DNA of 64,000 bases from an uncultured Acidobacteriota bacterium (GCA_903832055.1 CAILAC010000013.1:248001-312000); one strand, 5' to 3'; shown: positions 25,716 through 35,301, counted from the stretch's first letter. Translations and numbers: made by a program. The notes: generated from the letters alone by a model not told the origin.

Positions 25716-25865
25716 TTCCCGAATTATTTGTTTTTCTGCGGGTTGCGTTCACTTGTCTCGTTAAGTCCTATAAGTGAACAGGTTCTATCAGTGCAAAATG
25801 ACTTGCGCAGAATCCAGTGCAACCCATGCTGAGTCGGTGTAATCTGACTCTCACAGAGGCACGTC

Positions 25866-26630
25866 ATGCCAACCACCTTTACCCGACATCCAGTTGATAC
25901 CGAGAGGAAAGACCCAGGAATTGGCGGAAAACCGCCCGTTGATCTGCGTCCCACAGGCGGCGGAGGCAGTGGCGACGACGATGAATGGAAGCGCATGGGC
26001 AAAGGCGGCCCCCGCGACCTGCTCACCCGCTACCGCAGAATGGTCTGGTTTGGCCTCGCCGGCGACATGATGTTCTTCTTCCCCCTGGCCGTGATGTTCT
26101 ACGCGCATCAGGGAGTGGGCCATCTCGACCCACGTACCCAGGAGTTCATTGGTGACTGGCATCCCGTCCAGCTCCCGCCGATACTGTTCCTGAATACCGC
26201 CGTCCTTATCCTGAGCAGCCTCACAATGGAGATTGCCCGCCGCCACATCTTCCACGAACTCGACGTTGTTGAAGAATGGCTGGGCCTTGGCCGACCCGCG
26301 CTAAGGCGCACTTTGCCCTGGCTCGCGACAACTCTGCTCCTGGGTTGTCTTTTCGTCGCGGGTCAGTGGACCGCCTGGACTCAACTCACGGCACAGGGAT
26401 TTTCGTTTGACCATCTGGCCACCCCGGCCATCTACTTTTTCTATATCATCACGGGCTTCCACGCTATCCACTTGATGCTCGGTATCCTGGCGCTTCTAGG
26501 CTGTCTGGTTGCTCTGGGCCGCCTTGGCAAAGTCGAATTTCGCCAGATCGCCGTCGACAGCATCAGCTGGTATTGGCATGTGATGGGTCTTGCCTGGATA
26601 TTCCTCTTTGCCCTGCTGGCATTCAGCTAG
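25866..26630 (+). CDS. Heme-copper oxidase subunit III
   Basis: A 254-residue inner-membrane protein. The first 55 residues are polar and Gly-rich, then five hydrophobic segments follow. Features of cytochrome c/quinol oxidase subunit III are WFGLAGDMMFFFP, the Glu-containing FLNTAVLILSSLTMEIARRH, the FHAIHLMLGILAL segment and the terminal SWYWHVMGLAWIFLFALL. No subunit I or II gene is nearby, so this is an orphan or a second copy that works with an oxidase encoded elsewhere. It converges with and overlaps by 4 bases the metallophosphoesterase gene. Confidence 0.85.
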   Translation: MPTTFTRHPVDTERKDPGIGGKPPVDLRPTGGGGSGDDDEWKRMGKGGPRDLLTRYRRMVWFGLAGDMMFFFPLAVMFYAHQGVGHLDPRTQEFIGDWHPVQLPPILFLNTAVLILSSLTMEIARRHIFHELDVVEEWLGLGRPALRRTLPWLATTLLLGCLFVAGQWTAWTQLTAQGFSFDHLATPAIYFFYIITGFHAIHLMLGILALLGCLVALGRLGKVEFRQIAVDSISWYWHVMGLAWIFLFALLAFS

Positions 26631-27703
26631 CGTGGCTTTGATTTCGGACGAGTCTTTATCTGGGATTTGGCAGGCACTGATGGATTTGCCGTCACTGTAA
26701 AGCTGTCTTTCTTCTCCACATTGAGTGCCGATTCTGGTGCGTCCGGATTGATGACCTTCCACATTTCACCGTGTAACTGGTGATCGCGAATGGAAATCGT
26801 CAGATAGTGGTACACCGGAAAACCAGAGTCCCGATAAAGATCATGACTTCCCCTGAACAGAATCGGATAGGGCACAGCCCCTCCACCCCCGGTTACCACA
26901 TACTCCACACCGTGCCGCTCAAACCGCTCATAGTTATGAATATGCCCGCTAAAAACAACAACTTTGGCATGCAGATGATCTAATCGCGCCTCGAGTGCAT
27001 TGCAAAGCAACAAAGCGTCTTTTGATGGCAAACTTGCCACCAACTGTGACTGGGTGTCCGCTACCCATGGGATGTGGTACAGAATCAGCACAAACTCAAC
27101 CGACGGCGGGATGTGGTCAAGCTGCGAAAGGTACCAGCGTCCCTGATCAGATCGCGGACTGGCAGACTGCATCATGTCCAGAGAAATTACTTCGACTGAA
27201 CCCAGCAGCGCCGAATAGTAGCGATGGCGTTCGATATCGGGAAAGTTATCGAGATAGTTTGAGATGCCCTGCGCGTGATCAAAATAAACCTCGTGATTGC
27301 CAATCGCCGGCAAGATGGGAAAGCCATCCGAGCGCCAACTTGCAGTTTCACGCTGAAACTCTTCCCAATCCGTTTTTCTGTCCCCGAAATACGGCATGTC
27401 GCCGGTCAATAGGAGCGCGTCAGGGCGCTCCAGGCCAATCTTCTCAGCGAGCCACTTGCGAATTTTAGGATTTGTGCCGCTGGTCACTTTAGGGTCAGTA
27501 AAACGCATATCTCCATAAGCAACCAGCCGCATCGGTGCACCTGCAACAAAATGCCGCAGCACCAGGGTCGGATGGCTGTCAGGATTAGAATGCGGACTCA
27601 TCGGCTGAGGCTCAGCCCATCCACTGCGAACACAGGAAAATAAGGCAAGGAGAAGCGTGAGCGCCTGAGCCTTACGAAACACTGTCAAGAAGCGAGCAAC
27701 CAT
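26627..27703 (-). CDS. Exported calcineurin-like metallophosphoesterase
   Basis: A 358-residue phosphoesterase. The N-terminal LTLLLALFSC is a signal, perhaps a lipoprotein lipobox. The metal-site motifs follow in order: AYGDMRF (the D-x-H motif varies to GDMR), LLLTGDMPYFGD, AIGNHEVYFD, LYHIPWV and VFSGHIHNYER. The C-terminal 40 residues are Lys/Pro-rich. Periplasmic proteins of this family hydrolyse phosphoesters or nucleotides; the substrate here is unknown. The start ATG gives MVARFLTVFRK, a good basic signal-peptide start. Confidence 0.85.
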   Translation of the reverse strand: MVARFLTVFRKAQALTLLLALFSCVRSGWAEPQPMSPHSNPDSHPTLVLRHFVAGAPMRLVAYGDMRFTDPKVTSGTNPKIRKWLAEKIGLERPDALLLTGDMPYFGDRKTDWEEFQRETASWRSDGFPILPAIGNHEVYFDHAQGISNYLDNFPDIERHRYYSALLGSVEVISLDMMQSASPRSDQGRWYLSQLDHIPPSVEFVLILYHIPWVADTQSQLVASLPSKDALLLCNALEARLDHLHAKVVVFSGHIHNYERFERHGVEYVVTGGGGAVPYPILFRGSHDLYRDSGFPVYHYLTISIRDHQLHGEMWKVINPDAPESALNVEKKDSFTVTANPSVPAKSQIKTRPKSKPR

Positions 27704-27778
27704 GCAGGCTCAGATTACCATTCACCCCGCTTCGGGTCCGCAAATGATCAAATGCTTGCGCGCAGAGTCAGGGGGTCT

Positions 27779-28114
27779 TCATGCGCGTTGAAGATGGATC
27801 AGCGAACGTAGTCTCTCACCCATCGTCGGAAGTTCCGGGCAGGCAAAGTAAACCTCACGATTCCGTGCCATTAATAGTTCAATCGCAGCAACTTGTGGGT
27901 TTGGGTTACACGGGTTTTCTCCCTTGTGACTCATGCAGTCAAGTACGAATTCGTCAGCAAGGTATTCAATGGCATGACCAAGCATCTCGATGGCCCGACC
28001 AGTCTCTGGAGAAATCCTTCTTCGCCGGAATGTTGAAATCGCCGTATTTGAATGCGCCAACCCTGAGATAGCGTTAAGGGGAATCAAGTTGCTGTGCGTG
28101 ACCGCGGTCGCCAT
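27779..28114 (-). CDS. Small hypothetical protein
   Basis: A 111-residue protein that I do not recognise. It has the basic patch FRRRRISPETGRAIEMLGHAIEYLADEF and a Cys-containing middle (LDCMSHKGENPCNPNP), followed by AIELLMARNREVYFACPEL. The look is that of a small helical cytosolic protein. A start at 28138 is possible, but GAGGA lies 8 bases before the ATG at 28114. It is transcribed away from the nuo operon, so the 364-base gap holds divergent promoters. Confidence 0.55.
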   Translation of the reverse strand: MATAVTHSNLIPLNAISGLAHSNTAISTFRRRRISPETGRAIEMLGHAIEYLADEFVLDCMSHKGENPCNPNPQVAAIELLMARNREVYFACPELPTMGERLRSLIHLQRA

Positions 28115-28478
28115 ATATTCTGTCCTCAACCCATGCATCGGCTACTCTATGGCATGTTTCAGATGACCAAGGTACTGAATCTCGATTTTCTGAGAATTCT
28201 GCCATCTGTATGAGTTTCCGCCGATTCGCCCGAAGATTCCGTGCACGGCATCACAGCCTTCAGCTCAGCCTTTGTACTGGAACAGGAAGATTTTGGCGCA
28301 CGCAAGATCGATCTTCCCAAAATGCCGTTTTCGGGTACATCATCCCAAATCGGCCAGTGTCCGGGCTTGACGCATCGACGGTGAAAACCTAAGCTCAAGC
28401 TAGCGGTTCCGCGACAGGAAGGCCAGAAGCGATCTTGCTCCAGGCGACCCTGCGTCAACGACGCTGACGAGAGCGACC
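28115..28478. promoter_or_regulatory. 364-base divergent spacer before the nuo operon
   Basis: No gene is supported; a minus-strand frame at 28159-28512 overlaps nuoA and has no coding character. The region must contain the promoter of the nuo operon and that of the small minus-strand gene. I see no clear consensus promoter or known regulator site. Confidence 0.4.
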
Positions 28479-28883
28479 ATGACCCCTCCGTATTTTTGGC
28501 AATACCTCCCACTGCTCCTGCAAATCGTCGCCGCCTTTGGGCTGGGACTTGGTATGGCTGTCGGCTCTTTCTTCGTTGGCCGGCATCGCAACACCAAGAC
28601 CAAGCTGGCCACCTACGAGTGCGGCATTGAAGCCGTCGGCGATGCTCGAAGCAGGTTCAGTGTGCGCTTCTACATGGTTGCCATGCTGTTCATTCTGTTC
28701 GACGTGGAAGTTGTCTTCATGATGCCCTGGGCCGTCATTTACAAGCAGCTCCCTGCCATCACCGGCTCGGCCTGGTTTGGTTTCTGGGAGATGCTGGTCT
28801 ACCTCGGCTTTGTTGCGGTCGGACTCTTCTACATTGTGAAAAAAGGCATTCTCGACTGGTCCAACGATAAAGGTGATCTCTAA
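28479..28883 (+). CDS. nuoA: NADH-quinone oxidoreductase subunit A
   Basis: A 134-residue membrane subunit with three hydrophobic segments. The family signature is ATYECGIEAVGDARSRFSVRFYMVAMLFILFD, including the TYECG loop with its Cys near the quinone site and the Phe-rich following helix. The complex pumps protons as it moves electrons from NADH to quinone. The start codon gives a family-length protein. The stop directly abuts the nuoC start, so the usual nuoB gene is missing between them. Confidence 0.94.
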   Translation: MTPPYFWQYLPLLLQIVAAFGLGLGMAVGSFFVGRHRNTKTKLATYECGIEAVGDARSRFSVRFYMVAMLFILFDVEVVFMMPWAVIYKQLPAITGSAWFGFWEMLVYLGFVAVGLFYIVKKGILDWSNDKGDL

Positions 28884-29378
28884 ATGAGTGTGACCCTGGC
28901 TGACAAGGAATCCGTCCTGCGCGAAAAAGCCGACCACCCGGCCGTCGCAGCCATCCTGAACTGGAAGTCTGACTCTCTGGCTGACGCCCGCTGGGACCGC
29001 GATGAACTGACCCTCACGATCGCCCGCGAAGATATTGTCGGCGCGGGCTTCGCAATTGAAAATGCGGGCTACAACTTTCTCGAAGACGTCACCGCCGTCG
29101 ACTGGTTTCCTGCTTCACCTCGCTTTCAGGTGAGCTACCACATTGTTTCCCACTCCCTCAAGGAGCGTATCCGGCTTCGCGTCATGCTCGACGAAAGCTC
29201 GCCTGTGGTCGATTCCATCATCCCAGTCTGGCCATCGGCAAACTACTACGAACGCGAGGTCTTCGATTTGTTTGGCATCCGCTTCGACGGACACCCTAAC
29301 CTGCGCCGCATCATGATGCCTGAAGAATGGGTAGGCCATCCTTTGCGCAAGGATTATCCGGTCGAAGGATACAGGTAA
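28884..29378 (+). CDS. nuoC: NADH-quinone oxidoreductase subunit C
   Basis: A 164-residue hydrophilic subunit of the peripheral arm. The hallmark is the C-terminal block SANYYEREVFDLFGIRFDGHPNLRRIMMPEEW, followed by GHPLRKDYPVEG. It links the quinone-reducing module. The ATG follows the nuoA stop with no spacer, using the purine-rich GGTGATCT end of nuoA as a possible binding site. The 135-base gap to nuoD holds a small GGTTTG/CAAACC hairpin and no gene. Confidence 0.94.
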   Translation: MSVTLADKESVLREKADHPAVAAILNWKSDSLADARWDRDELTLTIAREDIVGAGFAIENAGYNFLEDVTAVDWFPASPRFQVSYHIVSHSLKERIRLRVMLDESSPVVDSIIPVWPSANYYEREVFDLFGIRFDGHPNLRRIMMPEEWVGHPLRKDYPVEGYR

Positions 29379-29513
29379 AACAGACGTGACTGGTTTGTGC
29401 CGGTGGTCAAACCGATCAAAACGTGCTCCGCTCATCACCATCGAATCGCCCTTTATCGTTGTATGCTGTAGAGTCCACTCGCTTAAGCAACCCTCAACGG
29501 AGACCAGGTTCTA

Positions 29514-30734
29514 ATGGCCCAGTTCACGGAAACACCCATTCTGGAAGCGCCGATTGCTGAAGGCTCCGCTGACCAGACCATGGTCCTCAACATGGGCCCG
29601 CAGCACCCCTCGACGCACGGTGTTCTACGTTTGGTGCTTGAGATTGACGGCGAGATCGTTGTCCGCCTCTACCCTGAGATTGGCTACCTTCACACTGGTA
29701 TCGAGAAGACCTGCGAGGCCAAGTTCTATCAGCAGGTCGTTCCGCTCACCGACCGCATCGACTACCTCAGCCCGATGCACAACAACCTCTGTTATTGCCT
29801 GGCCGTCGAAAAGCTCCTTGAACTCCCGATTCCCGACAAGGCGCAATGGGTCAGAGTCCTGCTCTCGGAGTTGACCCGGCTCAATTCACATCTGGTCTGG
29901 CTCGGCACACACGCCATGGATATTGGCGCGCTCACCGTCTTCCTCTACACATTCCGCGAGCGCGAAGACATTCTACGCATCTTTGAGCTGGTCGCAGGCC
30001 AGCGCATGATGACCAGCTATTTCCGCATCGGCGGCCTCTCCATGGAGCCACCCCTCGACTTTTTCGAGCGGGTGCAGAGCTTCATCAAGACTTTTCCGGA
30101 AAAAATCGACGAATATTCAAACCTGCTCACCGGCAACCCCATCTTCGTCAACCGGCTGCAGAACGTTGGCCACCTCTCTGCTGCGGACGCCATCGCGCTC
30201 GGCGTCACCGGTCCTCCGCTGCGTGCCTCTGGCGTCGATTTTGACCTGCGTCGCGACATGCCCTACTCCAGCTATGAGAAATTCCAGTTCAAGGTGCCCA
30301 CATCCCAGCGATGTGACGTATGGGGACGCTACCTCGTTCGCCTGGAGGAGATGCGCGAATCGGTCAAGATCATCCAGCAGGCACTCGACGGCATGCCTCT
30401 TGGGCCGGTCAAGGCAAACGCGCCCAAGATCGTGCTGCCTGATCGCGAAAAGATGAAGACCCAGATGGAGTCGCTCATTCATCACTTCAAAATCGTTACG
30501 GAAGGCTTCGCCGTACCCGCTGGCGAGGTTTACCAGGGAATTGAATCGTCCCGCGGACAAATGGGCTACTACGTCGTTTCGGACGGCACAGCGAAGCCGT
30601 ACCGTGTCCACATGCGGAACCCGTCGTTCGCTTCACTGCAAGCCCTTGAAACCATGTGCAAAGGCCGCATGCTGGCCGACGTAGTCGCCGTCATTGGTAG
30701 CATCGACGTAGTTCTGGGAGAAATCGACCGATAA
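29514..30734 (+). CDS. nuoD: NADH-quinone oxidoreductase subunit D
   Basis: A 406-residue peripheral subunit that forms the quinone pocket with NuoB. Signatures are VLNMGPQHPSTHGVLRLVLE, the following EIGYLHTGIEK, NLCYCLAVEKLL, RIGGLSMEPP and the C-terminal KPYRVHMRNPSFASLQAL. The HGVLR His is the quinone-site residue of the family. The start ATG follows an ACGGAGAC site. The TAA shares its last A with the next ATG, coupling it to the 110-residue gene. Confidence 0.95.
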   Translation: MAQFTETPILEAPIAEGSADQTMVLNMGPQHPSTHGVLRLVLEIDGEIVVRLYPEIGYLHTGIEKTCEAKFYQQVVPLTDRIDYLSPMHNNLCYCLAVEKLLELPIPDKAQWVRVLLSELTRLNSHLVWLGTHAMDIGALTVFLYTFREREDILRIFELVAGQRMMTSYFRIGGLSMEPPLDFFERVQSFIKTFPEKIDEYSNLLTGNPIFVNRLQNVGHLSAADAIALGVTGPPLRASGVDFDLRRDMPYSSYEKFQFKVPTSQRCDVWGRYLVRLEEMRESVKIIQQALDGMPLGPVKANAPKIVLPDREKMKTQMESLIHHFKIVTEGFAVPAGEVYQGIESSRGQMGYYVVSDGTAKPYRVHMRNPSFASLQALETMCKGRMLADVVAVIGSIDVVLGEIDR

Positions 30735-31066
30735 TGGCAACCGCCCTCATAGCCGATGGGACGAGCCAGCTCTGGCGCGAGTTCTGGGTCTCGCTCGCTT
30801 CCCTCTTGCGCAGTTACACCGCCGTCCATGGCCTCAATCGCAAGCAGCAAGCGACGGTCGAGCTTGGCGAAGACCATATCATCGTCCGCGCCGGAGAGCG
30901 CTGGCTCCGCCTTGACCGGACAGAAGCAAACGTAGCCTGGGCGCGTGAAGATGCCAGCGAAGGATGGATGCAGTTGACAGTTGATGGCAGACTGAAGAGC
31001 GAAGCCGGAGCAGAAGAAGAGATGGACATGCAAGCCGAAGCCTGGGCACGGGAGTTGATGCGATGA
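30734..31066 (+). CDS. Unknown small protein inside the nuo operon
   Basis: A 110-residue soluble, charged protein (no membrane segment, no Cys) coupled by one-base overlap to nuoD and by ATGA overlap to nuoE. Its middle reads like an alternating beta pattern (TVELGEDHIIVRAGERWLRLD), followed by NVAWAR and a C-terminal acidic-helical end. I do not recognise it, and it is not a standard complex I subunit. Its place between coupled genes suggests co-production with the NADH dehydrogenase module, as an accessory subunit or assembly factor. Confidence 0.75.
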   Translation: MATALIADGTSQLWREFWVSLASLLRSYTAVHGLNRKQQATVELGEDHIIVRAGERWLRLDRTEANVAWAREDASEGWMQLTVDGRLKSEAGAEEEMDMQAEAWARELMR

Positions 31067-31575
31067 GTACCGAAACCATGAGTATCTTTTCACCCGCGCT
31101 GGCCACTCGCTTTGACGCGCTCGTCCTGAAGTATCCCGTGAAACGCTCCGCCCTCATCCCCATGCTGCTCTATGCCCAGGATGAAGTCGGTTATGTCTCT
31201 GACGCCGTCATGGCCGAGATCGCCGAGCGGCTTTCAATCACCGCGCTCGATGTCAAGAACGTGGCCAGCTACTACTCCATGCTGCGTTTCAAACCCGCCG
31301 GCAAATACAACGTGCAGGTCTGCACCAACATCAGCTGCATGCTGCGCGGCGGCTACGAAATCTTTGACCACCTGCAGGAGAAACTCGGGATTGGCCACAA
31401 GGGCGTAACCGCCGACGGCGTTTTCTCCCTTGAAGAGGTCGAGTGCATTGGCGTCTGCTGCTGGGCCCCGGCCATCCAGGTCAACTACGACTTCCACGAT
31501 GAACTGACCAACGACAAGGTGGACCAAGTGCTCGCCGACTACAAGGCCAAGGCCGCCACAGAAGGAGCGCGCTAG
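31063..31575 (+). CDS. nuoE: NADH-quinone oxidoreductase subunit E
   Basis: A 170-residue thioredoxin-like subunit that carries the 2Fe-2S cluster N1a. Ligand Cys are in VQVCTNISCMLRGG and ECIGVCCWAPAIQVN, the family layout. It forms the NADH-binding module with NuoF and NuoG. Two nearby ATG codons (31063 and 31078) are possible; the first overlaps the upstream stop as ATGA and is preferred. The stop is followed directly by nuoF. Confidence 0.95.
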   Translation: MSTETMSIFSPALATRFDALVLKYPVKRSALIPMLLYAQDEVGYVSDAVMAEIAERLSITALDVKNVASYYSMLRFKPAGKYNVQVCTNISCMLRGGYEIFDHLQEKLGIGHKGVTADGVFSLEEVECIGVCCWAPAIQVNYDFHDELTNDKVDQVLADYKAKAATEGAR

Positions 31576-32886
31576 ATGCCCAGGCTCGTATCCCATCCCG
31601 ATGAAGTCAAAATCGTCACCAGCCGCTTTGGCAAAGGTGCTGCAGATATTGACCGTTTTCTCGAACTCGGCGGCTACGAATCCACTCGCAAAGCTCTCGC
31701 CGAGGGTCCGGAGTGGATCATCAATGAAATGAAAGCCTCGGGGCTTCGCGGTCGCGGCGGAGCAGGCTTTCCCACTGGACTCAAGTGGTCATTCGTACCC
31801 AAAGTCTCGGCCAAGCCGAAGTATGTGCTGGTCAATGGCGACGAATCCGAGCCCGGTACCTGCAAAGACCACCTCATTTTCCTTCATGACCCGCACGCCG
31901 TCATTGAGGGCACCATCATTGCTGGCCTTGCTATTGGCGCCAAAACCGGCTTCATCTATCTGCGCGGCGAGTATCGGTACCTCATCCAGATCGTCGAAAA
32001 GGCCGTTGCCGACGCCTATGCCAAGGGGTTTCTGGGCAAGAACATCTTCGGCAGCGACACCGAATTTCAGATTATCGTCCAGACCGGGGCAGGAGCCTAT
32101 GAGGTTGGCGAAGAGTCGGCGCTCATGGAATCGCTCGAAGGCAAGCGCGGCATTCCCCGCATCAAACCGCCCTTCCCTGCTGTCGTCGGCCTCTACGGCG
32201 GTCCTACAGTCATCAACAATGCTGAAACCATCGCCAGCGTTCCGCATATCCTCGCCATGGGCGGCCCGGCCTACGCTGCGGTTGGCTCCGAGCGAAACGG
32301 CGGCACGCGCCTCTTCGGCATCAGTGGCCACGTCAACAACCCAGGCATCTACGAGCTGCCCATGGGCTACAACCTCAAGAAAATGATCTACGAGGTAGCA
32401 GGCGGCATCCGTGGCGGGCGCACGCTCAAAGCCGTGGTCCCGGGCGGGTCGTCAACGCCAGTGTTGCTTCCCCACGAAATCGAAACCCTCGGCATGGACT
32501 TTGACCAGGTCGGCAAGGCCGGCTCCATGCTCGGCTCGGGCGGCGTGGTCGTGCTCGACGACACTGTCTGCATGGTCGAGTTCGCCCTTCGCACCATCAG
32601 CTTTTACCAGCACGAAAGCTGCGGCTGGTGCATCCCCTGCCGCGAAGGCACCGACTGGCTCAAGAAGTCGCTCACCCGTTTCCACGCCGGATTTGGAACG
32701 ATGAAAGACATCGACAACATTCAGTATCTGGCCGAAAACATGATGGGACGAACTTTCTGCCCGCTCGGCGACGCAGCTGCGATGCCTACACTCGGCTTCG
32801 TCAAGAAGTTCCGCAAGGAGTTCGAAGACCACCTCGACGGCAAACCCTGCCCTCACGCCAAGCATCTGGATGTAGCGCTGGTTTAG
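31576..32886 (+). CDS. nuoF: NADH-quinone oxidoreductase subunit F
   Basis: A 436-residue flavoprotein that binds NADH, FMN and the N3 4Fe-4S cluster. The FMN/NADH loop is GLRGRGGAGFPTGLKW, then VNGDESEPGTCKDH. The N3 cysteines are in ESCGWCIPCREG and the later TFCPLGDAA. Length and motif order match the family. The ATG begins directly after the nuoE stop, and it is followed by a 60-base gap to nuoG. Confidence 0.96.
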   Translation: MPRLVSHPDEVKIVTSRFGKGAADIDRFLELGGYESTRKALAEGPEWIINEMKASGLRGRGGAGFPTGLKWSFVPKVSAKPKYVLVNGDESEPGTCKDHLIFLHDPHAVIEGTIIAGLAIGAKTGFIYLRGEYRYLIQIVEKAVADAYAKGFLGKNIFGSDTEFQIIVQTGAGAYEVGEESALMESLEGKRGIPRIKPPFPAVVGLYGGPTVINNAETIASVPHILAMGGPAYAAVGSERNGGTRLFGISGHVNNPGIYELPMGYNLKKMIYEVAGGIRGGRTLKAVVPGGSSTPVLLPHEIETLGMDFDQVGKAGSMLGSGGVVVLDDTVCMVEFALRTISFYQHESCGWCIPCREGTDWLKKSLTRFHAGFGTMKDIDNIQYLAENMMGRTFCPLGDAAAMPTLGFVKKFRKEFEDHLDGKPCPHAKHLDVALV

Positions 32887-32946
32887 TTTCGGCACAGCAA
32901 CAGGCAATACGCAAGACTGGGCCGCAGGCCCGAGGATTTGGAATCA

Positions 32947-35301
32947 ATGGCAGATGTAACTTTCACAGTCGATGGAAAGAAGCTCACCGCACCCGCAGGA
33001 ATGCTGCTGATCGACGCCTGTCGCAAGGCGGGCATCGAGATTCCGGCCTTCTGCTACTACCCCGGCCTCTCGCTTCAGGCCGCGTGCCGCATGTGCGTTG
33101 TTCGCCAGGAAAAGGTGCCCAAGCTCCAGACCGCCTGCACCACCACTGTCGCCGAGGGACAGATCTTCGTCACCGACTCGCCAGAGATTACCCAGGCGCG
33201 TAAGGCCACCATCGAGCTTCTTCTGGGAAATCACCCGCTCGACTGCCCCGTCTGCGATGCCGGCGGCGAGTGCGAACTGCAGGACATGACCTTTAAATAC
33301 GGCGCCGGCGAAAGCCTCTACGTCGAGGCCAAGCAGCATCGCGAAGAGCAGAAGTGGTCCCCCGCGGTCTACTTTGACCGCCCACGCTGCATCCTCTGTT
33401 ACCGCTGCGTCCGCATGTGCGGCGAAGGCATGGATGTCTGGGCCCTCGGCATTCAGAATCGCGGAGCCTCGGCCACCATCGCCCCCAATGGCGGCGACCA
33501 CCTCGACTGCGAGCAGTGCGGCATGTGCATCGATGCCTGCCCGGTCGGCGCGCTCACCTCTGATACCTACCGCTACAAGACCCGCCCCTGGGAGATGAAC
33601 CACGTCTCCACCGTCTGCACTCACTGCGGCGACGGCTGCAAGGTCACCCTCGGCGTCCGCCAGGCCAATGACGGCGCTGAGATCATCCGCGCCGACAACC
33701 GTGACAAGTCCGGCATCAATGGCGACTTTCTTTGCGCCAAGGGGCGCTTCGGCTTCGACTTTGTCGAGTCTGTCGACCGCCTCACCAAGCCGCTTGTTCG
33801 CAATGCGGCTGGCAAACTGGAACCTGCAACCTGGGAAGCTGCGCTTCGCCTCGTCGCCGCAAAATTCAAAGAGGTTCGCGACGCAGGCACCGGCATTGGT
33901 GTGATCGGTTCAAACACCAACACCAACGAGGAGAATTACCTCCTGCAGAAATTCGCCCGCACCGTCCTCCAAACCAACAACATCGATCACGTCCGCTCGA
34001 CGGATTACGCTGGCTTCGCCCTCGCGCTGGCAGGCACTTCCGGCCGCGCCGCCAGCCTTCACGACACGACCACCGCGAAGGCCATCCTGCTTATCGGCGG
34101 CAACCCCACGGAGGAGCATCCGCTCCTCGCCTGGAACCTGCGCACCAACTTCCGCCACAACCAAGCCCGCATCTACATCGCGACCAACAGCCCCATCAAG
34201 CTCGAGCGTCAGGCCATCAAGTCGCTGCTGCTGCCCATTGATGGCTATGAGAGTTTCGCTGAATTTCTCAGCGGCAGCGCCACTGAGATTGACAGCATTG
34301 CCGAGGCCGCTGCTTTTCGTGAGGCCGTTGTCGCCGAAGAATCGCTCCTCGTGGTCTTTGGAGAAGAGTATCGCGGTGCGGCAATCGATTCCCTCATCCA
34401 ATGGGGCCTTGGTAGGGAAGGCGTCAAATTCGCCTATCTGGGCGACTATGCCAACTCCCGCGGCGCAGCCGACATGGGTCTCTTCCCCGACCTGTTGCCC
34501 GGCTACGTGCCCGTGGCTGACGCCGGTGCATTTGCCCTTGAGTACGCAGGGATGCCCTCTTCCGCTGGTAAAGACGCTGTAGCACTCTTCGACAGCGCGG
34601 CGGCGGGCCAACTTGGCGCCCTCTACGTGGTTGGTTCTGACCCTGTGTCGGCCTACGGCGTTGACCCATCGGCTCTGAAGAACACCTTCGTCGTCGCCCA
34701 GGACATCTTCCTGACCTCGACTGCAGCCCTCGCCGACGTGGTCTTGCCCTCAGCCAGCCTGTATGAAAAATCCGGCACCGTCACCAATACGTATGGCGAC
34801 GTTCAACTGGTCAAGAAGGCTGCTGACAAGGCTGGCGTCAAGCCAGACTTCGAGATCCTCATCCGTCTCGCGGGTGCTATGGGCGTCGATGTGAAAAAGC
34901 TTGTGCCCTTCGGACAAATTGGAAAGACGGGGGGCGGCGTCTCCGCCGACATGGGCCAGTCCCGTGGTGCGCAGTCCGGCGAAGTCGACCGCCACGCAGT
35001 CTGGCTTACCGCCAACGGCCTCGAGCCGCGCCTCAGCCCCTTTGATCCGCTCGCAGTCCTTGACGAAATCGAGCGCCTCGTCCCTTCCTATAAACTGGAC
35101 AGACTTAATCTTTTTGGTGGCAACGACAGCGCGACAGAACCCGGCTTTGTGCCGGTCAGTAGCCTGGTTTCAGCCCGCGATCTCATTCTGCCTGCCCACG
35201 ACGGCCTCTTTACTTCTGGCACTCTGGGCGCACACACTGCCGCCCTCACTGAACTTAATCAGTATCAAAATCAGGCTGTCGCCGAAGTCGCCGCCGACTA
35301 G
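32947..35301 (+). CDS. nuoG: NADH-quinone oxidoreductase subunit G
   Basis: A 784-residue iron-sulfur subunit. The N-terminal ferredoxin domain has Cys in FCYYPGLSLQAACRMCVV and TACTT. The next cluster is in HPLDCPVCDAGGECELQDM, then CILCYRCVRMC and CEQCGMCIDACPVG. A molybdopterin-oxidoreductase-like region follows, with CTHCGDGCKV and many later sections without active Mo ligands, as usual for NuoG. The ATG at 32947 has GAGGA at 32932-32936 and is preferred to the TTG at 32938. The C-terminal 60 residues are variable. Confidence 0.94.
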   Translation: MADVTFTVDGKKLTAPAGMLLIDACRKAGIEIPAFCYYPGLSLQAACRMCVVRQEKVPKLQTACTTTVAEGQIFVTDSPEITQARKATIELLLGNHPLDCPVCDAGGECELQDMTFKYGAGESLYVEAKQHREEQKWSPAVYFDRPRCILCYRCVRMCGEGMDVWALGIQNRGASATIAPNGGDHLDCEQCGMCIDACPVGALTSDTYRYKTRPWEMNHVSTVCTHCGDGCKVTLGVRQANDGAEIIRADNRDKSGINGDFLCAKGRFGFDFVESVDRLTKPLVRNAAGKLEPATWEAALRLVAAKFKEVRDAGTGIGVIGSNTNTNEENYLLQKFARTVLQTNNIDHVRSTDYAGFALALAGTSGRAASLHDTTTAKAILLIGGNPTEEHPLLAWNLRTNFRHNQARIYIATNSPIKLERQAIKSLLLPIDGYESFAEFLSGSATEIDSIAEAAAFREAVVAEESLLVVFGEEYRGAAIDSLIQWGLGREGVKFAYLGDYANSRGAADMGLFPDLLPGYVPVADAGAFALEYAGMPSSAGKDAVALFDSAAAGQLGALYVVGSDPVSAYGVDPSALKNTFVVAQDIFLTSTAALADVVLPSASLYEKSGTVTNTYGDVQLVKKAADKAGVKPDFEILIRLAGAMGVDVKKLVPFGQIGKTGGGVSADMGQSRGAQSGEVDRHAVWLTANGLEPRLSPFDPLAVLDEIERLVPSYKLDRLNLFGGNDSATEPGFVPVSSLVSARDLILPAHDGLFTSGTLGAHTAALTELNQYQNQAVAEVAAD

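Noticed and set aside
28159-28512. A minus-strand frame of 117 residues before nuoA
   Set aside because: It overlaps the nuoA start and has no family features or binding site; treated as promoter region.
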